DNA from: Uloborus plumipes
Lineage: Eukaryota > Arthropoda > Arachnida > Araneae > Uloboridae
Assembly (NCBI GenBank): GCA_038373865.1
Contig: JAXGGA010002268.1
Coordinates: 62,001 to 126,000, forward strand
Direction of reading: 5' to 3'
Length of the DNA: 64,000 bases
Shown here: positions 23,001 to 35,000 of the stretch, one piece after another
Numbering within the stretch: the stretch's first letter is position 1
Layout: each line of letters opens with the position of its first letter
Translations under genes and position numbers: made by a program
The notes under the pieces: model-generated
What the model was told of the DNA's origin: nothing
The model's database searches: none
The model's input: only the letters and a program-made list of their open reading frames with translations

Positions 23001-26000
23001 CTGAAAACATTAGAAGTTAATGAAACTTCTTATCCGCGTTGAGACATTTGGAGTTCAATAAAATGAGAAATGTGGAAAATGCATAGTTTTACTTCATTTT
23101 TTAAAGTTAATAATCCTGAAATTTGAAAAGAGTCCATATTTTAAAATTTTCTGGATTTTGCCTGTCCAGATTTTTGAGTTTTAACTCTATATTCTTTAAA
23201 ACAATGTAGTTGGCATCATTTACTTTACCCTCTACTAAAACTTGCATATTTATTATTTTTTCTTTCATTATTATTGTGATGTAATAATATTAATATTAAT
23301 TATTTACATGACTTACCGATTCCGGAGGTATCCGAAGTTCAATCATATTTAAGATGGCATCACAAATTCCACTAACTAAAGATGACATAGCAACACGAAC
23401 ACCAAGTGAACCATCCTTTTCACCACCAACATAATTGCTTGACAGTAGATTCACTGACCTAAAAAGTGAGAGAAAAAAAAGAAAGCATGATAAAAAAACA
23501 AAAATTTTAAAGAACAAAAAAAAAAAATTCTACTTTCAGTTGAAATAGTTCAAAGTTTTAACAAAAATTTCCAAGTTTTTACCATTTGTCTGTATCGGCT
23601 AATATACAAACAGCTTCTGAAGGTGGTTCACCAAGAACATCAATCTAAAAATAAAAACTCTTATTTAATGGTTATTGAATTTTTAACAAAGTTGATTTTT
23701 TTTTTAAACATATTTCTATTTTTCAGCTGTCTCATTAAATCATCTACTTATATTAAAAGCTGAGTATCTTTCTAACTATCTTTCTATGTCACACTTCTTT
23801 CTCCTGAACGCCAATGAACTGAAAGTCGAACCAGGTACCGATAGATCGGTAATTTTTCAGGCTTCACTAATTTTAATTTATATAATTATATGATTTTAAT
23901 TAATGAAGATATCAATTAATAAGTAGTCAAATTTAAAGCGATTTGGCCTAAATGATTAAATATGAAATCCATTGTTACAAAACGTGGTTGCTATGAAACA
24001 GTAATAACAATGATAGTGAGAATTTAGAATGAAGGCTTAACTAAATCAAACATGAAACTCATTAGCGGGCAACGTACGTAGTATTTTTATCGCTAGCTAC
24101 TTGTAATTTTTTGAAGTATAAATTAGTTGAAAAGCCATCTACTTATATCAAAAACTTAGCATCTATCTATGTCTGCTTCTTTCCATTGAGCGAGCTGAAC
24201 CTGCTGAAACCTTCCTCACTATTTTGAAGGCACGAAACATCTCAATAATTCGAATGCTTTTTTGATGCAGGAAAAAAGAAAAGGCGCGAAGGGGCCACTT
24301 AGCGAGCCGCCTTGGCAGGGAGTAGTTTGACATTTTCCTTACTACTTTCAAAGCACAAAGTACCCGTGCAACGCCGGGCCACGTGCGTAGTATGTCTTGA
24401 AATTTTATGAACATTAAATTATATCAAATAATATAACATCAGAATGAGGTAAAAGTTAAGGAGGGGGGACATTATGCACCAACATGCTGCAGGAAGCTAA
24501 TCTAGCTGCTCTGGCAGCTACTTTATTATTATTACAGTAGTCTTAAATATTCGAGGTTCTGTTGAATATTGAAAAGTTTTGTTTACATTTTGAAAAACTG
24601 AATGAATGATTTCAATTAAAATCTGTTGCTACTGTGAAACTTCTTTAACTACATACAATAAAATAACAAAAAGGGATAGAGGGGTTGGTCTCAGCAACAC
24701 ATGCCAAGAATATCTTGTGTTTTTTTTTTTTTTTTCTTCTTAATTCAGAAATGATTCAGGAATGTTTTATTCATGTAAGAAGAGTATTTGTTTATTCATT
24801 ACCCCGATTAAACAGGGTTAACAGTACTTATTGTTATAAATCTGTTTCATATTTGTCTTTCACATAAAAGAAAACTCATACAAGCACCTTTAAAATTATT
24901 TGCAAGTAGATATCAGTAGAATTTTTTGCGGGATCCCCCTTATATGCTTCTTCTAGCCCTACATTGCCGCCATTGCATGCTGCAACACCTAAACCTCAAA
25001 AATGTTTCAAAATATATCAATAACTTACATGAGTTAAATGAATCAAATCATCTCTAATTTCATCTTCTGTCAGCGGTCCATCTACACCTTGTAAACAGAA
25101 GTCCATAAGATAATGATCTGATATGCCAGCCATAAGAGACCAGCCAAAACTCTTGTAAGGAGATGAATTGATGATTTCAGTTGAACTTTGAAGTCTAAGG
25201 GGGGGGGGGGGGAAACACATAACAGGTTAAAAACATTGCCTTTTGAAAAACAGGTATACTTAATTCATAAACATGATGAGTAACCACAGTGACATATCTA
25301 AAAGAATTTCATTTTATTAGTTAAAAAAAGGAAGACTACTACTCACTACTTCTCAAGTTCACATTATGTTAAAATCGAGCAGAAAGTCATTAATAAAATA
25401 GATAATTTTAAATTTTGTGACGCTTCAAAAAGAATTCATGCATACTTCATACATTACTTTTTAAATTTAAATGACTTTAATTAGAAAGAAAAACCCTACT
25501 CTTGATAATTTTACGTCTCAATCATCAGTTCTTACACTTCATTACTTTTCATTCATAGCTCAAAACAATTTTAAAACAACTATTATGTCCGTATAAAAAA
25601 GTATTTACAAATATAATTTATCTACAAATATTAATTTCGGTAATGATAATTTTTAAATAATATATTTTTCCATTTAACTAAATATTTACTAGTTTTCAAA
25701 GAAAGCCAACTTGACATTTCACGTCATCCTAAAGAAAATGTCGCTTCTGTGTTAAAGCAGTTTCTGCTGCCTGGCTGCTTCCCCCCCCCCCCCCATAAAG
25801 CATTTTTAATCATCAGCAATGTCTCTTATCAATGTTTCAGAAAAATAATTGTTTTAAATAAATTAACTTCAAATGTACCATGTTCCATGGTAGTGAATTA
25901 TGATATTAAAAAAGAAAAAAAAATTGACATATTCAACTTTATATTCAAGTAATGTGGTTATCCCCATATTATAGTTAGAAAAATATAGTATTAGGTAAGA

Positions 26001-29000
26001 ATTGTTTTCACTTTCTAGAACAGGAGTGATTATAACCTTTAAAATACAATAGAACAAGGTACATAAGTGAAAAAATACTCACTCTGGTAAAGCCACTTCA
26101 TCAAGGCCTTCTGGGCACCAACTATCAAAGCGTTTCAGCATTTCAGATAGGTGCAATTTGTTTTTGCTAGGACTATGAGGTTCTTCCATGCTGTGATAAC
26201 CTTCTTCCACCGATTCACATTCTTTCATTTTCGAGGGTTCAAATATCTCACTTGTAGAACTATCGTTGCTTAACTGATTATCATAGCATAGACACTTTTC
26301 ATAGGAGGCTTTTGATTTCGAAGGCATACACGTTTTAGAACATAATTCCATATCACAATGTTTACTTTGACATTTGTCAGTACATGGTATGACATTGATA
26401 GTAGGATTGTTTTCTTTTCCAACCTTAATGTTTATTGAGCCACAGTTTACAGCTGCACTGGAAAGTTCTTCACAGCAGTTCGTATGATGCTCCCGCAATG
26501 CTGATTTTCGTTTACACCGATTGATTACATCTTTTTCCTCCATACTTATGTAACCAATACTGTCTACACGAGAGTTTTTTCTATTATCAAGAGTTTGGTT
26601 TTCTTGGGAAGAAATAGGAACTAATGATGCTGCCACTTCTGGCATAAAACTAGAGTCTAATGAATGAACTTTACTTTTTTCTTCTGAAGGCGTTACAGTT
26701 AAATCACATGTATCTTTCGAGGAATCTGAAGCAGAGTCAGAGGAATCAGGAGCACTGAGAACGCTTGACACACATAAAGTTTCTGGAAGACCTTGCTTAG
26801 AAACAAGAGCACTACTATGAGCTTTCACTGAGGAATTACTTTGACTTGAAGCAGTTTTGCAACTACTTGCATCACCAGAAGGATATCTTGAAACTCTACA
26901 AAATTATATGAAAAACAAAATAAAATTTAGTGCCTGAATAATAAATTTCGAATAAATCTGATTAAATTGACATCATTTTAAAACATATTACAGTGAAATC
27001 CTATTACAACGAACTTCAAAAGAACACATTTTGTTCATTGTCATGATAATTTTATTGTAATGAAATTTAAGCAACATAATTGAAATTAAATCAAGACTAA
27101 AATTTTATTTCATTGAAATGTACGTTTTACTGTAACAGGATTTCACTGCGTATACAAGGTGTCCCCCAGCCCCAGACATTTTTATGAGGGTGCTGTGCTC
27201 TCTTTTTCTGTATTTCTCGACACTACCTTCTTGATGGTTTGAAGTTTTAACTAAACTTCATCACAAAAAAAGAAAAAAATCAAGCCTGGCTTCGAAATGC
27301 AACTCCATCATTTCCCCCTATCCTACATGCACCTTTTCTGCTACAAAATTTCTATTAAAAAGTCTTTTTCATAGATTATTGTGCCCTTTTATCTGGAAGT
27401 AACCTACCCTCCCTTTTTTGTCAGGAGAAACACAATGTACCTAATAACACACAAAATATCGCACCCCAGAAATGAAATCGGACGTCTTTTTTTAAGTCTA
27501 TGGGATTTCCATGCTAATTCTATTTAAAAAGTGCTCTTTTCATTCTTGGTGTATGATATGTTATCTAATAATAAATAAATAGAACAGCGCAACATTTACA
27601 ACAAAGAAGAAACTGATGCAAATGCATTAAATGTTTCATTTGCAAAAGGATTGAGTTTTACTCCTACCCATTAGTTCATAAAAGTCTAGACTTGATTTAA
27701 CTTTTCAAAGCAATAAATAACAATAACACTCATTTACCTTGTTTTCAAACTTTCTGTATCTGAAATCGACCCATCTAGGCTTTCATATTTTTGTTCATAG
27801 ATGTCACTGCATCTAATGAAATAACTGAATACTTGTAAAATTTTTAGCACAACATCTTTATTTCGCCCTTTGACAACAGTCTTAGCAAGCTTGAGAGGAA
27901 ACCCAAGAGCACCATATAAGTCACTGAAAGAGAAAACAGTACAGATGTATTTTTATGAGAATTGAACGGCCAATGTAAAACACTTTGATGGATTTCATGT
28001 CGCATCTATGACACAATCAAAATCAATTCATATCACAAGGTCATTAAAAAATGTAATTTTTACTATGGTTTTGACTTTACACTTGAGTTCAACCGCTCAT
28101 AGAGTACCGTACCAGGCCCAACCTCCTAAACTCGAAAAAAAAAAAAAAAAAAGAAACAGCTCAAAAAACATTAAGATACTTTTTCTTTTCTAATGGAGCT
28201 GCAGTGGAAGTCTACCTTTTGCAGACCTAGTGAATTTTCCAGGATATAACATCCATTTTTTCATGCAACACCACTATTGGCAAATGTCATTATACAAAAA
28301 ATTTAACGCATAGTTTCCTACCAGCTGGAAGCACCTGGGCTCTATTTGATGTGATACTGCACAAGGAATTTATTTTTGTCAAGAACACTCCAAGCCAAAT
28401 GAGTACCCAAGAAATCTTTTACATGCCACACAATCATACAACATGAACACTGCGTACATTCAGAAAATAGGACATTAAAAAAAGAGAAAAAACTAAGATT
28501 TTTCACCAGCATTGTTGAATATATTTTTCAAAAGTAAAAATTGCATCTATTAATTTTATTCAGAATTTACGTTCAAACTTATTGCACCAGAGAAATGCTT
28601 TTTAATCTGGGGGTAGTTTTAATAATGGAAAGTTTGCAAATAGAACAACTTTCATATATTTCATTAATTTTTAGAAGGAATTAAAATAATATTGTCAAAA
28701 GTTTTTTAGGTATCTATGTTCATACAAATAAATTAAACAAATTCAGAAAATATTTTCTTGAAATCAATATCTGTATAGATAAATAAATATAAGGAGAGAA
28801 ATATATGCATGCTTCAATTATCTCATTAGCATACAATCTATGTCTTTGTGAATTTACTATAGCAACATGCTTTAACAACCGAATTGATAAAATGAGTAAC
28901 AATTGTGCTTACACGCCAGTCATTTGGTAGCTTTACATGGAAAGTTTTCCGGGAGTTTTGAAAATTGGTAGTTTGTGCTTGTTTCAAATTTCCACTTTGC

Positions 29001-32000
29001 CACCTTGTATTTTTGCCGCTCGTACCGCCATATTGAAAAAATGGAGTCCAAAAGAGGTATTTAATATCTCTCTTTTGTGATTTATTTTACAATAAAAAAA
29101 TTTCTGTACAAAATAAACTAGAGAAAATTTCCTACAATTTCTGTTATTACAACTTTCTTGTAAAATCAATAGTTTCGAAGCATGAGCGTTGCAAAGTGCT
29201 AATGAACATGCGTTATCACAGAATAACTCAATTCCACACCACCTTGAGGTAGAGTAAGCAGCGCGTTATTTTTTAACTCTATTTCCTAGTAGGCCCAATC
29301 CACATGTAATATATAATTCTGAAATTTAGTGCAATATTCTCTGTTTGATGTTTTTGATGGGCTAAGAGTTGCTGGTTCAACGTTTTCTGTAATGATTGAG
29401 ACGTCACACACTAAAGTCTCTCCGGCATCACCTGCAATGGAATCATCAAACTCATCGTGAGCTTCTTCCTTTTATATTTCATCATTTATTTGCTCCGAAA
29501 TCATCTTTGTTTCTTCCTCTTCATCGCTATCATGTGATGAACTTTGTGAATGTAAGACAAATTGTAATCCACTAAGGGCTCAACCATCACTAGCATTAAC
29601 CGATTTTTGATGCTTCACAAACAGCATTGTGTCTTTTGTGCAATATATTTTATTTGATAAATTACTCACCTTAGTTGCACCCAATGTGGGTTGTATGGCC
29701 TAGACTTTGCTAGTAAATCCACCTAGAAAAACAAAAATTTTAAATCAGTTACATTAATCATCACTTTCCAAAAACACAGCATAAGCTGATTAAACATGCA
29801 TACAATAGTACTTATAAATTCAAGAATTCACATGGTACAATAGGTTTTGATGTAGTAGATAGAATTTATGACACTGAATTATCAAATCAGAAATCATTAA
29901 CATACTTATTAATCAAAGCAGGAGTCAATGAACACAAAACAAGCAATAGTCATTCATCTTTGCTCATATAGAGGGGACATTCCCTACAGTCTAGTAAAAC
30001 TTTTACTTGTCACCCACTAGTGCCACATTATATTGAAAATAATCAAATGTTCAGAAGTAACAATATTGATATTTTGTAATGATTTTCACCAAGTCTAGCA
30101 TAATGTACTATTCACTACACATGGATAAAAGTTTCAAAAAGCAATAAAATACAAAACATGATTAAGTTTTGTAAAAAATATTAATTTTCCAAGAACATAA
30201 GAGTTTCTTAATTCTTCCATTCTGTTGCTACTACAGCCACAAACACTTCTTACTCTAAAATTGTTTAGTATTCAAAGTTTAAAGGATTTCACAAAAATCA
30301 ATTTATTGACAATTCCCTCCCCCTTCTTTAATCTATCATTTTTTTCGTTAAAAAAATGTGCAAAGTTTTATTTACTCTATGTTTTTTTTTATTCCACTGA
30401 GCAACTTTATTCCAATTTTTATACTTTTTAATATACATCATTAAAACTTGTAAACACCACGTTCCAACTAATAAGCTGAGCAAGTGAATAAATGCTGAAG
30501 TATGCAACAACTGAACTCAAGAAACAATTCAGTATGCAACAACTAAATTCAAGAAACAATTCAGTATGCAACAACTGAATTCAAGAAACAATTCAGCAAA
30601 TCTTAAATTATCTTTTTGAAAAGATTCACAGTTATCAAAGTTTAAAAAAAAAGCTTTTACCTTGGGTCACAAAACCCATCATATGAAAAATTTAAAAGAA
30701 ATAGATAAATATCAGTATAAATTTTACCTGAACAGTGAAAAATTTTAAAACAAAAAAGGGGTATGACAGAGTAGGAAAAAAAATGGCAAGACAGTGAATT
30801 TTGATCCTTTTCACCTTCTGAAGAGGTATTAATTCCTAACTTTTTTTTTTTTTGGGGGGGGGGGGGAAAGCCACAATGATTTTCTAATACTGAGTTCATT
30901 ATTTCTCAAAAAAGGATTGATAACTGAAAAACTTCATTGTAACTTAATTGTTTTTACTCAGTATCCTTCAGAAGTATGTCTGCTTGTTACAAACTAACTT
31001 TGGTAGCAAAAGTGTTACAATAACAGCTAGACAAAAAAAAAAAAACTCACCCAACAAGGAGTATGCTTGTGACTTGTTTGCGATGGCTGTATTTTTGACT
31101 CTGTAGGAATCACAGAAGGAACCCAAGACAGATGGTGAGTAAGAACAGCAGTGAGAAGGGTACTAATGAAACTGAAAAAAATAAATCTTTATTTCAATAA
31201 GATAGTAAAGCATCACTACTCCAAGCTATAAATAAACTATTTAAAGGTAAAAATGAAAGATCCAGATTTGATAGTTTATGTTCCCAAAACACAGGAAAAT
31301 CAGCCAAACATTGTCAAGAAAATATGCATTTAGAAAAAGAAAGTTTTTTATTTTTATTATATAGTAAGTTATCTCTACTAATAATAAAGCTGAAGGTGGG
31401 TCTGTCTGTCCTGTCTGTCTGTTATGCGCGTAGCGCCAAAACCGTTTGGTCGATTTTCATGCCACTTGGCACAAAATTAGTTTGTAGCATGTAGTTTTGC
31501 ACCTCGAAGCGATTTTTCGAAAATTCCATTTCGTTCTTTTTCTATTCGAATTCTTAGCGGAAATTCCATAAAATAGGGAAGAAATATTTCATACACATTT
31601 TCAAGTCTTATGTCATTCGAAAGCTTGAAATTTTCTGCACAAAATGAAGTTTTTTCGAAGTTTCTACGATCATCAGGAGAGCTGTAACAATTGTTTTTAG
31701 AATCCCGGAATTCAAGGCTTACCTTCAGTAAAGCAAGCCAAACGATTCTAAAATGGTTCAGCTCGAATATAAAATTTGTTTGAAAAGAGACATGAAATGA
31801 ATTATTTTATCAACGGAAATCAACTTTTCATGCTGTTACCATGTTTACGTGTTCATACTTATTTTTGTTTCGTTCATTTACCATCGTTGCCAGACGTCGT
31901 ATTTTTGATACTAGGGTAGTATTTTTTCGGCCCATATAAGGAGCGTAGTATTTTTCTGGCAACCCTGTTTCCAATATACTAATGACTTAATTAAAAGATT

Positions 32001-35000
32001 TGGCAGATTTTTTTTTTTTCATTTTCATAGATTTCGCATTTCAGCAACATTGATTTTGGCAACGTTTGGAAACAGTAGTATTTTGTAATATTTTTTTTAG
32101 AGGAGGCGTAGTATTTTTTTGTTTCAATTCTCTGGCAACCCTGTCTTTTTCCCGGTGAAAATGCTTTGGGACCCTACTTGGTGCGTTTTCAAAAAGTCTC
32201 GCAGAATTAAAAGCTCAGAGAGAAACTACGCTAAATAGCCAGGGTTACCACGCTTGGCGCGCCTATCGTCCATTTAGCGAGAAAATGGTACCTAAAGCAC
32301 AGATTAACCAAATATCGTATCAATTGCAATATTGCATCGTTCTTTTTAAAGGGTTTCATTTCGGAAAATATATTGTTTTGTTTTTAATGCTAGGAAAGAA
32401 AACTTTCTTCTTCTTTTAAACTTTGGTAAGATTTCTGTTGGTTCTTGTGAGCAACAAAATTGTTCTTATTTTCTCTTTTGGTTTATTTTTGTGCATCTCC
32501 CCTTGGGGTTGCATTCGAATTTTCCAAGGGGGTGTTTTACCCCTTTTATGGAGTATTCAATGCAGACAAAAGTGATATGAATTGGCACGATCACTTGGCA
32601 ATATATCGCCAGGCTTTTAGTCGCCAAGTATTTGCCGCCAATTTGGCGAAAAAATTGTTTTCTTTTTTTTTATTTGGACTCAATTTGGCGCTATTGGCGA
32701 TATTTTGCGAAAAATCCACTGAATGATGTTAAAATCGGCGATATTTAGGAGATTAATCATTGTAAAACTTTTTTTTTTGCATTGTTTCGTGGCAAACTAG
32801 GGATATAAATGTTTGAACTGTTATCTTGCTCACTCCAAGCACTATTTTAGCAACACGTAAAATTAACTAGCGTGGGGTCCATACCAGATTTTTATATCAT
32901 ACTTTGAAGGAATTATAGTTGAATTACAACTAAAGTAGAGCATTTTTTATGCTATATCAATTATTTTACAAATGAACTTTCAATTTTATACCACGGGCAA
33001 AGCCGTGCGGGTACCGCTAGTTTAAAATACATGCTATGATTTTTCGAATAATTTTAAAACAATTTCTCCTTAAAAGCAAGACTATTTACAATTCCATAGC
33101 ACTTATGCTAGTTTTTTTTTCTATATTACTCTCTTACAGTTTGATTATAATTTCAATGTTCGGTACAATTTAAATCAAATATACTTACAAGTGAGTTTCT
33201 TTTTTATCATATAGTTTTAATGCATCAGCAAACTTTTCTAAAAACGTGTAACTTCGATGACAATGATTTGGAGATGAAATAATGGTCAGCCATTCAGGAT
33301 TCTGCAATCGTGGAGCCATATACAAATCACTGATAGCTTGTTGAAATTTCTTAGAGCCCTGTAAAAACAACCAATCAAACATTTTTCCTTAAATATTTTT
33401 TTTTTTTGATACATTATATAATAATTTGTGATCAACTTTATCTGCTACTGTTGGCAGATAAAGTAAAATAAGGTACCTTTTCAGCTGGAGTATGGTTAGA
33501 TTTTTGTTATCTTTGAATTGGAAGCAATTGTTTGTTTCTAGTCTATTGACATAAATTATGATGTCCTCTTTTACAAAGTCAAATTGTATGTAATAACTTA
33601 GCATGCAATAATCTGATATTTGGGCATTTTCTAAATTCATGAATCGATCTATCAATTAATCTTTTATACAGGGTTGGGGTTTTGGACAGGACAGGTGGGT
33701 TTTACTGTCCAAAACGTGTCTTAAACTGTCTAAAAGTGTCTTAAACTGTCCAAAAGTGTCTTAAACTGTCTAAAAAGGCATGGCAAAAGGGTTTTAAGCT
33801 GACTAATTTCTATTAGCTGTAATATTGATAATGCATACATCTTAGTTTCTTAGTGTTAATTAGTTGTAATTAATTAAAATTTGACAATATTTAATTATAT
33901 TAGTAATTTTAATATACGTTAGAAAAATGAACAATTTACTCATAACTCCACTGCATAAAAGTTTCATAAAATAGGAATTGGTAGTACTGTCAAAAAAACT
34001 CTTGAAGCAGATAATTTCAGCTCCATTTAACTCAAAATGTGTAAAACTGAAGTCTTTTGTGGTTTCTTTACAATAATGTTTTCAGTGATGTTCAAATAAT
34101 TCTTTTAACCTTAGATTGAAGAATAATAAACTGATGATAAAATGTTTTTCACTAATCAAGAAAATTTTTCTATTTTTGATTTTTGTTTTTAATACTGTGT
34201 ATTTTGTTTCTAACAATATATTATATGAAGGGCTCGGGCGTAAATAGTGGTATCTGACTAACTCGAAAAGACGTATTGTTTCAAATTAAAGAAACAAAAA
34301 TCACTTGTAAAAATGTAATTAAATATACCCAAGACACACAGCACTTAATCAATGTACTGACTTCATTTTTTAAATAGAAAAAACTTGCTACAGTAATGTT
34401 TCGAAGCAATAAATCCATATTTAAAAGAAAAAAATTTGATTTTTTTGAAATGCTAATTACCATTTTTTACACCCGAGCCCTTCATATGTGTATATATACT
34501 TCCTCAAGAAAAAAACAAAAACATCCTAGCTTGCAAATATTTAGAAAAACTTATCAACATTTTCCAAGTATCAGTAATGATTTAGTGTTTGATTATGAAA
34601 TATCACTTTTGTCATTTACTTGTATTTGTAAATAACTTAAGGAATTTTTAAAACAATTTTGGAAATTCCATCAAGTTGATGAAGTTCAGTTTAGAATAAT
34701 GCAAGCAAAAATATCCATTCCAAAAAAAAAAAAAAAAAAACAGATGTTTTTATGTACATATTTAAATGTTTACATTAAATAAATTAAGTCTTAACTTCAA
34801 GTATAATTTTGTGCTTTTGATATTTGTTCAAAATATAAAATTGTACTAAAAATGTAGTTTTGGACAGTTTAGGACAGTTTGGGACACATGGGTTTTGGAC
34901 AGAACGGTTTAAACCATGGTTTAAACTGTGGTTTTTACCGTTCTGCCCAAAACCTTGCCAACCCTGCTTTTATATAATCCCTTTAAATGCAATTAAAAGT

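Larger units (their letters stand above)
31172..33188 (-). other. FNIP intron 10 with a Helitron
   Basis: 2017 bases; 31372-33020 is a Helitron containing an older inverted repeat copy. The short flanks are AT-rich. Confidence 0.8.

Noticed and set aside
26079..26828. A separate 249-residue gene starting at 26828
   Set aside because: The frame continues upstream to a splice acceptor at 26896 and downstream through a donor; it is the interior of FNIP exon 14.
30499..30594. Short regular repeats that could suggest a CRISPR array
   Set aside because: The 32-base units are contiguous with no spacers, only three copies, and the context is a eukaryotic intron.
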